Origin: Micromonospora sp. 15K316
GTDB taxonomy: Bacteria > Actinomycetota > Actinomycetes > Mycobacteriales > Micromonosporaceae
Reading direction: 5' to 3'
DNA: 64,000 nt
Assembly (NCBI RefSeq): GCF_004348525.1
Contig: NZ_SMKG01000004.1
Location: 1 to 64,000 of the forward strand
Shown: positions 8,724 to 17,579 of the stretch, in pieces
Numbering within the stretch: position 1 is the stretch's first letter
Layout of the letters: the number at the start of each line of letters is the position of its first letter
Made by a program: the position numbers and the translations under genes
The notes under the pieces: model-generated
What the model was told of the DNA's origin: nothing
The model's input: only the letters and a program-made list of their open reading frames with translations
Databases searched by the model: none

Positions 8724-9551
8724 ATGACGAAGCGTTGGTTGGTCACGGGATGCTCGAGCGGACTCGGCCAGGCCCTCGTCGCCCGGCTCGCCGCCGAGGG
8801 TGAGCAGGTCGTCGCGACGGCTCGACGGCCCGAGGCCCTGGCCGAGCTGGTCGCACGACACCCCGACAACCTGGCGACGGCGGCGCTGGACGTACGGGAT
8901 CCGGCGCAGTGCGCCGCGGCGGTCGAGCGGACCGTCGCCGCGTTCGGTGGCGTCGACGTGCTGGTGAACAACGCCGCGTACGGGCAGTTCGGCACCTTCG
9001 AGGAGGTCTCCGACGCCGAGCTCGCCGGGCAGTTCGACACCAACCTGTTCGGGCCGTGGCGGTTGACCAGGGCGGTGCTGCCGCTGTGGCGGGCACAGGG
9101 CTTCGGGCACGCGATCTTCGTCAGCTCGGTGGCCGGCATGGTGCCCTTCCCCGGCCTCGCCGCGTACAACGCGAGCAAGTTCGCGCTGGAGGGCGCGGCC
9201 GAGTCGCTCGCCGCCGAGGCCGGCCACCTCGGGGTGAAGGTGACGATCCTCCAGCCGGGCGGCTTCGCCACCGGTTACAGCGCCAACCTGGTGATGGCGG
9301 AGACCCGGATCGCCGACTACACGCCGGCCAGCGACGGCATGCTCGGCGCGCTGCGCGCCATGAACAGCAACGCGGAGATCAATCCGCCGGAGCTCTTCGC
9401 CGACGTGGTGTGGCGGCTCAGCCGGATGGAGGCGCCGCCGCTGCGCCTGCCGGTGGGGGTGGATTCGGAGGCCTTCCTGGAGGCGTCGTACAACGCCCGC
9501 CGCAGCGAGTACGACCAGGTCGTCAAGGCCGGCCACCACCGGCTCGCCTGA
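8724..9551 (+). CDS. SDR-family NAD(P)-dependent oxidoreductase
   Basis: This 275-residue classical short-chain dehydrogenase has the cofactor motif TGCSSGLG near residue 8, the structural NNAAYG motif near 85, the catalytic serine in VSSVAG and the catalytic pair in YNASK about 25 residues later. The longer than usual C-terminal part (after PGGFATGYS) resembles the retinol-dehydrogenase-like oxidoreductases common in actinobacteria. I chose ATG 8724 (GGAG just upstream); ATG 8712 is in frame. The gene stands alone between spacers, and the substrate cannot be predicted. Confidence 0.92.
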   Translation: MTKRWLVTGCSSGLGQALVARLAAEGEQVVATARRPEALAELVARHPDNLATAALDVRDPAQCAAAVERTVAAFGGVDVLVNNAAYGQFGTFEEVSDAELAGQFDTNLFGPWRLTRAVLPLWRAQGFGHAIFVSSVAGMVPFPGLAAYNASKFALEGAAESLAAEAGHLGVKVTILQPGGFATGYSANLVMAETRIADYTPASDGMLGALRAMNSNAEINPPELFADVVWRLSRMEAPPLRLPVGVDSEAFLEASYNARRSEYDQVVKAGHHRLA

Positions 9552-9633
9552 CCGCGGGACGCCCGTCGCCGACCCCGACGAGCCACGATCACCGATCGTC
9601 GGGGGTACGGCGAGCAAGGAGCTCCGGCGCCAG

Positions 9634-9716
9634 GCCGCTCTCACGGCGCGCCGCCCGTCCCCGGTGTCGGGATCCGGCCGGGAAGCGGCTCCCGCCCGAC
9701 GCGCCGTGAGAGCGGC
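9634..9716. repeat. 17-bp perfect inverted repeat with 49-base loop
   Basis: GCCGCTCTCACGGCGCG (9634-9650) is repeated exactly in inverse at 9700-9716. The element lies between the SDR stop (9551) and the SEC-C gene start. The loop is too long for a standard intrinsic terminator. It may be a structured RNA, a spaced protein-binding site or a relic of a small mobile inverted-repeat element. No target-site duplication is visible. Confidence 0.6.
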
Positions 9717-9768
9717 GTAACAGGTGATCATGCGGCGGTTACCGCCGTCGCGGACGTACCGTGAGATC

Positions 9769-10806
9769 GTGCCGAAAGACGTGATCACGACCGCCGACCT
9801 CGCCGAATTCCGCCGTACCGCGCTCGGGGCGGCCGACCCGCTGGGGATCGCCGCCGACCTTGCCGACGCGGTGGAGCAGGGCCGGTTGGCGGAGCCCGAC
9901 AGCGCCGGGGACGCGCTGACCCTCGCCTCCGAGATCGCCGAGATCCGGTCGCGGCTCGACGCCGCGCTGCGCTACGCGGACCGGGCCGTCGCGGCGTACC
10001 CGTCTCCGGACGACCCGAAAGCCGGGATCGCCCGGGCGGTGCGGGCGCGGATCCTGTTCCGCACCGGCGGCCGGGACGACGAGGCGATGGCGGAGTTGAC
10101 CGCCCTGCGCCCCCTGCTGACCGAGCAGCCCGACGCCCCCGCCTACCTGAGCGCCGCGCTGGAGACCGGCGGCCGGGCCAAGACCTCCGAGGAGTGGCTG
10201 AGCGAGGCCCTCGACACCCTGCTCGGCCAGCGCGCCGCGGCGGCCGGGGAGGCGCAGGCCATCACCTCCACCGAACCCGCGGTGGAGGTCGGCCCGCCCG
10301 AGGCCCCGGGGGTGACGTTCTTCCTGCTGCAGCAGCGCCACCGCGTGCGCCGCAACCTCAACCTGCCGCACGACCGCAACGACGACCTGGCCGACCGGCT
10401 GGAGGCGCAGCTCGTCCGGCGCGCCCAGCAGACCGGGGAGACCGATCTGCTCTTCTTCCCGCAGGCCGAGTTCGACCGCCTGCTCGACGAGCAGGCCGCG
10501 CTCACCGAGACGTACGGGCCGGACTGGGACGCGCACCGGGCCCGGCTGGAGAAGGAGCTGGTCCGGCAGGCCGACGCCGGCGGCGCCGGGCTGCACGTGC
10601 TGCGCGCGTCGGTGGCCGGGCTGACCGGCTACGCCGACCGGCAGGGCGGCGACCTGACCGACCGGCAGACGCGAATCGGGTACGCCGGTGAGCTCTCGGC
10701 CCGCCCGGACGCGCGGATCGCCTGGCCACCGGAGCGCAACGACGCCTGCTGGTGCGGATCCGGCCTCAAGTACAAGAAGTGCTGCCTGCCGCGCTCGCGC
10801 GGCTGA
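9769..10806 (+). CDS. SEC-C motif protein of unknown function
   Basis: The protein is 345 residues if it starts at GTG 9769; ATG 9730 would add 13 arginine-rich residues and overlaps the region after the inverted repeat. The C terminus carries a SEC-C zinc knuckle (NDACWCGSGLKYKKCC), the same C-x-C-x8-C-C/H motif found at the end of SecA and in many uncharacterised proteins. The bulk (about 20-150) is an alpha-helical, TPR-like region, followed by a stretch starting VTFFLLQQRHRVRRNL. It ends at a strong hairpin and converges with the hemerythrin gene. Function is unknown; zinc binding is likely. Confidence 0.8.
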   Translation: MPKDVITTADLAEFRRTALGAADPLGIAADLADAVEQGRLAEPDSAGDALTLASEIAEIRSRLDAALRYADRAVAAYPSPDDPKAGIARAVRARILFRTGGRDDEAMAELTALRPLLTEQPDAPAYLSAALETGGRAKTSEEWLSEALDTLLGQRAAAAGEAQAITSTEPAVEVGPPEAPGVTFFLLQQRHRVRRNLNLPHDRNDDLADRLEAQLVRRAQQTGETDLLFFPQAEFDRLLDEQAALTETYGPDWDAHRARLEKELVRQADAGGAGLHVLRASVAGLTGYADRQGGDLTDRQTRIGYAGELSARPDARIAWPPERNDACWCGSGLKYKKCCLPRSRG

Positions 10807-10820
10807 CGACAGGTCCCACC

Positions 10821-10864
10821 GCCCCCGCGCTGCGGATCCCGGCTCGGACCCGCAGCGCGGGGGC
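10821..10864. terminator. Bidirectional hairpin between convergent genes
   Basis: A perfect 15-bp stem (GCCCCCGCGCTGCGG at 10821-10835 with 10850-10864) has a 14-base loop. It starts 15 bases after the SEC-C stop and precedes the 3' end of the minus-strand hemerythrin gene, so it can serve both. Confidence 0.75.
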
Positions 10865-10945
10865 GGCGACGACGGGGCGTCGGGCCGCAACCTCCCGACC
10901 GAGCAGCCCGACGGCCCTACCGCCCCCCCCCCGCGGATCTCGAAC

Positions 10946-11638
10946 TCAGTGCGCTCCCGCGCCGATGCGCGGCGGCGTGGCCGTTCCGTGGACCCGCCGG
11001 GCGTGCGCGGCGTAGCGACGACGCCCGATGATCGGCATGAGTAGCCGGATCGGCAGCGGGGCCTCCGCGAGCACCTCGTTGACCACCTCGCGGTCGCCCT
11101 CGTACATCGCCATCCCCACGGCCAGCGGGATGTCCTTCTTCGGGGTGCTCGCCATCCCGTGCTCGCCGAGCTTCTTCCACTCGGCCGCGGTCACGTGCTT
11201 CTCCGCCAACGGGAGGATCTCCTTCTCCTCCATGGCCATGTGCTCGATCAGCGCGACGCGCAGGCGCTCCAGGGCGTCCGCGAGCGCGCCGCCGCCCTGC
11301 GCGGTGGTCCGCCAGCCCGGCAGAAGGGCTACCACCTCCGCGTGAGCCTCCTCGATGGCGTGGTGCTGCGCCTCCATGGTCTCGACGATGGCCTCGGCCT
11401 CCGCGCCGGCACGCTCGTGCAGCCGGGGCCACAACTCCAGGTCCTCGCCCTCGTGGTGCCGGTGCAAGATGTGGCACAGCAGCTCGGCGTGTTCGCCGAC
11501 GACGGCGGCGCGCCGGGTGTCCCCGGCGGCGACACCGCGGACGAGCTGCGGAAGCAGGCTGAACTCGCGACGCAGCATGGCGTGCGCCATGTACATGTCA
11601 CGGATATCGGCCATGGCTTCGGTGTGGTTCCGGTTCAC
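10946..11638 (-). CDS. Hemerythrin HHE-domain protein
   Basis: The 230-residue helical protein carries histidine/glutamate ligands typical of a di-iron HHE domain: LLCHILHRHHEGEDLELWP, EAQHHAIEEAH and IEHMAMEEKEILP, spaced through about residues 20-140. Such proteins bind oxygen or nitric oxide, or buffer iron. The C-terminal 80 residues (MAMYEGDREVVNEVL onward) are not part of the HHE fold. I chose GTG 11638 because AAAGG lies about eight bases upstream; the internal ATG nine codons later is an alternative. It is monocistronic, and its 5' region lies next to the 3' end of the SARP regulator. Confidence 0.88.
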   Translation of the reverse strand: MNRNHTEAMADIRDMYMAHAMLRREFSLLPQLVRGVAAGDTRRAAVVGEHAELLCHILHRHHEGEDLELWPRLHERAGAEAEAIVETMEAQHHAIEEAHAEVVALLPGWRTTAQGGGALADALERLRVALIEHMAMEEKEILPLAEKHVTAAEWKKLGEHGMASTPKKDIPLAVGMAMYEGDREVVNEVLAEAPLPIRLLMPIIGRRRYAAHARRVHGTATPPRIGAGAH

Positions 11639-11815
11639 GGCGACCTTTCGAAAGGGATTCGACTGTCCTCGCCCGTGCCTGCCGCGACCCGCCCGATCCG
11701 TGGCACGACCGCACCCCAGGTCGAACACCGCGACAAGCACAGACGAGTTGATCCTCTCCGGCGCCGCTTGCGACCCGCTTGGAATCCACCAACCGGCCGG
11801 CATCCAGGGCCGGTG

Positions 11816-14800
11816 TCAGGCGGTCAACGCGGCCGTCGCCTCCGCCAGCCAGTGCGGCGAGCCCCACCGGCGGGCCACCGCCGCCGCGAGCGTGAAGTGC
11901 CGCCGCGCCTCCTCGGCGCGCCCGAGCAGGCGGAACAACTCCCCCAGGGTCAGGGCGACCGGACGCACCACGAAGGTCGTGGTGCTGAAGCCGGCCAGTT
12001 GGTCGCGGACCGGGAGCAGGTCCTCGATCACCGACTCCGCGAGATCCCTGCGCTCCAACGCCACCACGACCAGCGCGCGCACCGTGAGCAGGAGGGAACG
12101 GAAGTAGTCGGGGCGGTAGGTGTGCTCGCCGATCGGCATCGCCCGCGCCTCGTCGGCCCGCCCGTTCTCGATCAGGGCCAACGCCAGCAGGTCGTCGAGG
12201 ATCGGCCCGAACATCTCCCGGGCCCGCCGGGTCGCCTCCAGATGCTCGCCGAGGCGCCGCTGACTGAGCAGCAGGATCGCCCCGGCGAAGTAGTCGAGGC
12301 TGTCGCCGTGCAGCGAGCCCTGCCGCCGCATCTCGGTCGCGGCCTCGGCGTAGTACCGCTGCGCCGCCGCGAAGTCACCGGCCACGTGCGCGAGACCGGC
12401 CCGGGAGCTCAGGTGGATCGCCCACGCCTCGTTGAGCTGGTACGCGCGGGCCATCGTCCCCTGCCGGGCGACGCTGGCGCGCACCTCCGCCGGCTCGTTC
12501 AGCGCGGCGGCTGCCTGGCCGATCACCTGCTCGGCGAGCCAGCGGTAGGCCACGAGGCCGTGTTCGTCGGCGAGATCGCGCAGCTCCAGGGCCAGTTCCC
12601 GCCGCTGCGCCGCCTCCAGCTCGTACGACAGGGTGCGGACCCGGGCGGCCAGCCCGAGGGCGCGCAGCTCCGGGTCGGCCAGTCCACGCGAGATCGCCAA
12701 CGCCTCCCGGCCGGCCTGCGGACCACGCGGGTCCGCCTCGCCGTCGAGCTCGACGGTCAGCGCCTCGAGGAGCCGACAGCGCACCGTCGGCGCCACGTCG
12801 CGCCGGCGCAACAGGCGAGCCAGCAGGTCGACCATCCGCCCGTCCACCACGCCGTACGGGCGGGTCAGCCACGGCGTGGGCACCGTCCACGCGGTGAACG
12901 CCGCCACGAGCAGTTCGTCACGGCCGGAGGCCACGGCGACGTCGACCACGTCGGCCCGGGTCTGGCGGGCGGCGGTCAACGCACCGGCCCGCGCCTGCGC
13001 GCGCAGCAGCCGGCCCCGCAGGTCGACCCGCAGCGCGTCCCGATCGCCGGTGATCGCCTCGGCGACGTCCACCGCGTGGGTGAGCAGCTCCACCGCCGCG
13101 TCGTGGGCGAACCGCCGCTCCGCCAGCTCGGCCGCGCGGACCGCGTAGTCGATGGCGAGCGGCGCGGTCTCGGGCGAGGCGGCGCGGGCGTAGTGGTGGG
13201 CCAGGGCGGGGTAGTCGTCCGGACGCAGCCGGCGGATGGCGGCCGCGACCCGGGCGTGCATCCGAACGCGACGCAGCTGGGACAGGTCCTGGTAGATGGT
13301 GTCCCGGACCAGACCGTGCACGAACCGCACCCGCCCGGGCGCCGGTTCGGCGAGCAGCCCGGCGGCCAGCCCGGCCTCCAACGCGTCGACGACGTCGGCC
13401 TCGTCGGTGTCGGCGGTCTCCACGAGCGTCGCCACGTCCACCTCCCGCCCGGCGACCGCGGCGAGCCGCAGCACGGCCACCGCCGCCGGCGGTAGCCGGT
13501 TGAGGCGCCGACGCAGCACGTCGCGCACGCCCTCCGGCACCTCGGAGGTCGCCACGAGCGTGCCCTCGGCGGCGAGCAACCGCGCCGACTCGCGGACGTA
13601 GAACGGGTTGCCGCCGGTCCGCTCCGTCAGCGCGGCGACCGTGTCCGCGTCGACGGTCGTCCGGGCGACGCAGCCGACGAGCCGCTCGACCTCGGCCGGC
13701 GACAGACCACCCAGGTGGATCCGACGTGGCATCCGGCGGGCCAGCGCGGCCATGGTCTCGGCGAGCCGCTCGCGATTGTCGGCGGGCCGCGAGGCCGCCA
13801 CGAACAGGACGGCGCCGTCGGCCAGCTCGATGACGCTGCGCACCAGCAGCAACGTCTCGTCGTCGGCGGCGTGCAGGTCGTCGAGGACGACGGCGATCGG
13901 GCGACCGGTCGCCGCGACGCGCAGCCAGGCGACGACCGCCTGATGCAGCCGGAACCGACCGGCGGCCACGTCCCCACCCAGCTCACCCTCGCCCAGCAGC
14001 GGGGCGAGGGTCGGCGCGAGGTCGCCCGGCGGCGCCTCTCCGGCGAGCTGCCGCAGCGCCTCGACCCACGCCCAGGCCGGGGGCGCACCCTCGACCTCCG
14101 GGCAGCGGCCCACCACGACCAGCCAACCCTGGGCGGCCAGCTCGGCCCGGAAGTGGGCGAGCAGGCTCGTCTTGCCGACGCCGGCCTCCCCGCTGACCAA
14201 CGCGATCCGTGGTCCGGCGACCGTCGCCTCGGCGGCGGTCCGCCGCAGGGTGGCCAGCTCCGCCTCCCGCCCGATGAACAGCTCGTCGGACGCTGCCTCG
14301 GGGCAGAACTCCGGCGGACCCGGACGAGTGGAACCGGCCGGTCCCGGCTGCGCCTCGGCCGGCGCGCCGCCGGGTGGCGGCACCAGTGTTCCGGGGACCG
14401 GCGCGGGCGGGGCGTCGCCGGGTGGCGGCACCGATGTTCCGGCGACCGGCGCGGGCGGCGGCAGGAGGTCGACCCGCTGGCCCAGGATCGCCAGCTCCAC
14501 CTCGACCAGCGCCGGCCCCGGATCCAGGCCCAGCTCCTCCGCCAGTACCGCCCGGGCCCGCCGCAGCGCGGCGAGCGCGTCCCCCTGCCGACCCGCGCGC
14601 CACAACGCCAACGCCAACAGCCGCCAGCTCTCCTCGCGCAGCGGCGCCTGCCTCGTCAACACCTCCGCCTCCGCGGCCGCCTCGGCCGCCGCGCCGGAGC
14701 GCAGCGTCGCGTCGAGCAGCAGCTCCCGAGCGGCGAGACGCAGCTCCTCCAGCCGGGTCACCTCCGGCTGCGCCCACGGTTCCCCGGCGAACTCGGCGTA

Positions 14801-15223
14801 CGCCGGGCCACGCCACAGGTCGAGAGCCCCGCTCAGCAGCAGGCGGGCCCGGCCCGGATCCGACGAGCCGACCGAACGCGCCTGCCCGAGCATCGCCTCG
14901 AACCGCTCCGCGTCGACGGCGTCGGCGCTCGCCCGCAGCGCGTACCCGGGCGGGGCGGTCACCAGCACCCGGGCCGGCATCCGACGCTCCCGATCCGGCT
15001 CCAGCAGGCGACGCAGGTTCGACACGTACGCCTGGAGGGAGGCGATCGCCCGGGGCGGCGCCGCACCCCGCCACAGGTCGTTGATCATCCGCCCGACGGG
15101 GACGACCTCACCACGAGCCGAGAGCAGCAGCGCGAGTACGGCACGCTGGCGGGGGCCACCGAGGTCGACCGTTCCGCCCGTGCCGACCTCGACCTCGAGA
15201 GGCCCGAGCACTCGCAGCAGCAT
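11816..15223 (-). CDS. SARP/AfsR-like regulator with AAA ATPase domain
   Basis: This 1135-residue regulator begins with an OmpR-like winged helix (about 1-95, LLRVLGPLEVEVG), then a bacterial transcriptional activator domain (about 100-245). A proline-rich linker with a 16-residue tandem repeat follows, then a STAND/AAA ATPase with Walker A (SGEAGVGKTS, about residue 345) and Walker B (AVVLDDLHAADDE, about 450). The C-terminal half is alpha-helical, TPR-like. Such large SARP-LuxR-like proteins often activate secondary metabolism, but no biosynthetic cluster is next to it. ATG 15223 is the natural start of the DNA-binding domain. A lipoprotein gene lies 124 bases upstream on the same strand. 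Confidence 0.92.
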   Translation of the reverse strand: MLLRVLGPLEVEVGTGGTVDLGGPRQRAVLALLLSARGEVVPVGRMINDLWRGAAPPRAIASLQAYVSNLRRLLEPDRERRMPARVLVTAPPGYALRASADAVDAERFEAMLGQARSVGSSDPGRARLLLSGALDLWRGPAYAEFAGEPWAQPEVTRLEELRLAARELLLDATLRSGAAAEAAAEAEVLTRQAPLREESWRLLALALWRAGRQGDALAALRRARAVLAEELGLDPGPALVEVELAILGQRVDLLPPPAPVAGTSVPPPGDAPPAPVPGTLVPPPGGAPAEAQPGPAGSTRPGPPEFCPEAASDELFIGREAELATLRRTAAEATVAGPRIALVSGEAGVGKTSLLAHFRAELAAQGWLVVVGRCPEVEGAPPAWAWVEALRQLAGEAPPGDLAPTLAPLLGEGELGGDVAAGRFRLHQAVVAWLRVAATGRPIAVVLDDLHAADDETLLLVRSVIELADGAVLFVAASRPADNRERLAETMAALARRMPRRIHLGGLSPAEVERLVGCVARTTVDADTVAALTERTGGNPFYVRESARLLAAEGTLVATSEVPEGVRDVLRRRLNRLPPAAVAVLRLAAVAGREVDVATLVETADTDEADVVDALEAGLAAGLLAEPAPGRVRFVHGLVRDTIYQDLSQLRRVRMHARVAAAIRRLRPDDYPALAHHYARAASPETAPLAIDYAVRAAELAERRFAHDAAVELLTHAVDVAEAITGDRDALRVDLRGRLLRAQARAGALTAARQTRADVVDVAVASGRDELLVAAFTAWTVPTPWLTRPYGVVDGRMVDLLARLLRRRDVAPTVRCRLLEALTVELDGEADPRGPQAGREALAISRGLADPELRALGLAARVRTLSYELEAAQRRELALELRDLADEHGLVAYRWLAEQVIGQAAAALNEPAEVRASVARQGTMARAYQLNEAWAIHLSSRAGLAHVAGDFAAAQRYYAEAATEMRRQGSLHGDSLDYFAGAILLLSQRRLGEHLEATRRAREMFGPILDDLLALALIENGRADEARAMPIGEHTYRPDYFRSLLLTVRALVVVALERRDLAESVIEDLLPVRDQLAGFSTTTFVVRPVALTLGELFRLLGRAEEARRHFTLAAAVARRWGSPHWLAEATAALTA
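14363..14458. repeat. 48-bp in-frame tandem duplication in the SARP linker
   Basis: Two 48-base units (14363-14410 and 14411-14458) differ at about a dozen positions or fewer and encode PPAPV-x-GT-x-VPPPG-x-A twice. The repeat lies in the proline-rich hinge between the activator and ATPase domains, so copy-number change would alter only linker length. Confidence 0.75.
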
Positions 15224-15347
15224 GACGGGGTCGATCGTATCGGCGGCGTACCGGGTCCAGGACCTTCCCGCCGGGGAGGTCACCCACGTCACCGAAGGTG
15301 CGACCCGACAGCGGGGCATTCACCGCGCCGCTGCGAGCGGCGCACGG

Positions 15348-16322
15348 TCACCGTTCGTCGATCAGCTCCGCCAGGGCGGCGTCGCCCTGCGCCGGCACCG
15401 AACCGTCGCCCCGGACCACCATGACCCGGTGGCAGCCGTCGAGCTCGACGTACGTCTGCGGGTCCTCCCCGGTCGTGGCCCATAGCAGCGCGAAACGGCT
15501 GGCCTGCTCCGTGCAGACCCTCACCGGCCCGGCCTCCCGCAGCGCCCGCCCGATCGCTGCGCTGCGCTGCGGCGTCAACACCGTCCCGTGTACGAAGCTG
15601 CCGGTGCCCGGCTCGCTCTTGCGCACCTCGTAGACGCAGAGGCGGATCTGCCGGCCGGTGGGGAGGGGAGCCGGGAGCGCCTCGCGCGGGACGCCGGGGT
15701 TCACCGTCGTCTCCGTCTCCAGCGCGATCGTGTCCTTCCAGTCCTGGCTGCAACCCGCCGCGGCAGCCTCGGCCGACACCAGCTCGGCGACCGTCCGCGT
15801 CGAGACGGTGGTCATCGGCAGCGCGGCGAGCGCGTCGCGTACCTCGGACCGGAGCTTGCCGCACCGGTCGAGCGGCAGGCCGGGACGGACCCAGCGGCCG
15901 TCGGCGTCGACCAGCACGAGCCAGGGAGCGACCGACAGCTCCCTGGTGCAGAGCCCATTGGTGGGCGGCTCGTCCGCCAGCCGGAGCGCGGCGGTGAGGC
16001 CGTCCACCTCCTCGGCACGACGTTCCGTGAGAACCCGGTCCTGACCGCCGTCGGGACGCTGCTGCGTCTCCTGCCCGCACACGACCACCGCGACCGGGGT
16101 GAAGCCGTCGTCGAGTCGGGGCAGCGCTCCCCCGTCCGGGGCCGTGACCATGAAGCCCACCGTCGTCGTCTCCGGCGCGACCTCGACACACGAGCTCCAG
16201 CGCCCACCCGGAGCACCCGCCGCCCGGCCCTCGGCCGCGCCCTCCTCGACAGGGGCACAGCCGACCAGCGCCAACCCGACAAGTACGACCGCTATCCGGC
16301 CACCAACCGCCCGCACGAACAT
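15348..16322 (-). CDS. Predicted lipoprotein, unknown function
   Basis: The 324-residue protein has a signal peptide ending in a lipobox (LALVGC, lipidated Cys 22). The mature part begins APVEEG and is a soluble globular domain with about eight cysteines, suggesting disulphides outside the membrane. I recognise no enzyme motif. ATG 16322 has a strong ribosome-binding site (GAGGGGG) eight bases upstream. It is divergent from the aldo/keto reductase, and upstream of the SARP gene on the same strand with a 124-base gap. Exported localisation is well supported; function is unknown. Confidence 0.8.
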   Translation of the reverse strand: MFVRAVGGRIAVVLVGLALVGCAPVEEGAAEGRAAGAPGGRWSSCVEVAPETTTVGFMVTAPDGGALPRLDDGFTPVAVVVCGQETQQRPDGGQDRVLTERRAEEVDGLTAALRLADEPPTNGLCTRELSVAPWLVLVDADGRWVRPGLPLDRCGKLRSEVRDALAALPMTTVSTRTVAELVSAEAAAAGCSQDWKDTIALETETTVNPGVPREALPAPLPTGRQIRLCVYEVRKSEPGTGSFVHGTVLTPQRSAAIGRALREAGPVRVCTEQASRFALLWATTGEDPQTYVELDGCHRVMVVRGDGSVPAQGDAALAELIDER

Positions 16323-16578
16323 CTCGCCCCCTCGTGATCCATGACTGAGACGGGCGACGGCTCGCTTCGGATCCCGTGCGCCGGCCACCCGGATCCGAGC
16401 CGTGACGCGACTCCACTCCCGCAGCCTCGGCGGCCGATCCGGCATGCCGCCGGGCGCGGCCCGACCAGGTCACCGGCGGGCGGTAGGGTCACGGTGGCCG
16501 GCAACCCGGCGACCGGGCCACCCGGCGGGGCGGCCACCCGAACCGGCCGACCAGGCTCGAAGGGAAGGCACCGCAACG

Positions 16579-17412
16579 ATGGCGATTCCGCATCTCACCG
16601 CCGCCGACGGCACCGCATTGCCGGCGATCGGCTTGGGCACGTACCGGCTGACCGGTTCCGACGGGGTCGAGTCGATCGGTCAGGCGATCCAGGCCGGCTA
16701 CCGGCTCCTCGACTCCGCCGTCAACTACGAGAACGAGGGTGCGGTGGGCCGGGCGGCGCGCGCCGCCGGTGTACGCGACGAGCTGATCGTCACCTCGAAG
16801 CTGCCGGGACGGCACCACCGCTACGCCGAGGCGTTGACCACGATCGAGGAGAGCGTCTACCGCACCGGCCGCGACCAGATCGACCTGTACCTGATCCACT
16901 GGCCCAACCCGAAGGTCGACCTCTACGTGGAGGCGTGGCGAGCCCTGATCGAGGCGCGCGAGCGGGGGCTCGTCCGGCACATCGGCCTGTCGAACTTCCT
17001 GCCCGAGCACATCGACCGGCTGCTGTCGGAGACCGGCGTCGCGCCGGCCGTGAACCAGATCGAGATCCACCCCTACTTCCCGCAGCAGGAGGCCCTCGAC
17101 TACCACCGCGCGCACGGGATCCTCGTGCAGGGGTGGAGTCCACTCGGTCGCGGCAACGACCTGCAGGACAACCAGACCATCGCCGAGGTCGCGGCCGCGC
17201 ACGGCATCACGCCCGCGCAGGCCATCCTCGCCTGGCACGTGGCCCGTGGGGTGATCCCGCTGCCCAAGGCGGCGTCACCGAAGCGGCAGCAGGAGAACCT
17301 CGACATCTTCGGCATCGAGCTCACCGAGGCCGAGATCGCGGCCATCACCGCGCTGGGCCGCCCCGACGGGCGCCTCGCGGGTCAGGATCCGGCGGTGTAC
17401 GAGGAGTTCTGA
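16579..17412 (+). CDS. Aldo/keto reductase
   Basis: The 277-residue (beta/alpha)8 NADPH-dependent carbonyl reductase has all four catalytic residues of the family: Asp45 and Tyr50 in LLDSAVNYENEG, Lys74 in VTSKLPG, His107 in YLIHWPNP. The cofactor phosphate segment near the end (LPKAASPKRQQENL) is also present. Length and layout match the 2,5-diketo-gluconate reductase-like subgroup. ATG 16579 follows GAAGGGAAGG. It ends in front of a very strong hairpin and converges with the osmoprotectant transporter operon. Physiological substrate unknown. Confidence 0.94.
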   Translation: MAIPHLTAADGTALPAIGLGTYRLTGSDGVESIGQAIQAGYRLLDSAVNYENEGAVGRAARAAGVRDELIVTSKLPGRHHRYAEALTTIEESVYRTGRDQIDLYLIHWPNPKVDLYVEAWRALIEARERGLVRHIGLSNFLPEHIDRLLSETGVAPAVNQIEIHPYFPQQEALDYHRAHGILVQGWSPLGRGNDLQDNQTIAEVAAAHGITPAQAILAWHVARGVIPLPKAASPKRQQENLDIFGIELTEAEIAAITALGRPDGRLAGQDPAVYEEF

Positions 17413-17490
17413 CGGCAGGATGTCCCTGCCGGTGCTGCCTGGCGACGACGACGGCGGCCGTTTCAGTAGTAGCTCCACCAGCTGCACGAT

Positions 17491-17536
17491 CGATCAAGGC
17501 CGTGACCCGTGGCTCCACGGGTCACGGCCTTGATCG
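17491..17536. terminator. 22-bp perfect hairpin, bidirectional terminator
   Basis: The arms 17491-17512 and 17515-17536 are exact inverse complements (they begin CGATCAAGGCCGTGACC) around a two-base centre. It is the longest perfect stem in the window and sits between the convergent aldo/keto reductase and osmoprotectant-binding protein genes. Confidence 0.85.
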
Positions 17537-17579
17537 CTCGCGTGCCCTAAGGGGTTCGAAGCCCTACGAGGCAGTCTTG

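Noticed and set aside
10923-10932. Run of ten cytosines as a phase-variable tract
   Set aside because: It lies in the intergenic gap between convergent genes, just past the terminator, and would not switch any gene.
11816-15223. SARP regulator plus O-methyltransferase and ABM protein as signs of an antibiotic cluster
   Set aside because: They are scattered over 20 kb among unrelated genes, and there is no polyketide, peptide synthetase or terpene synthase gene.
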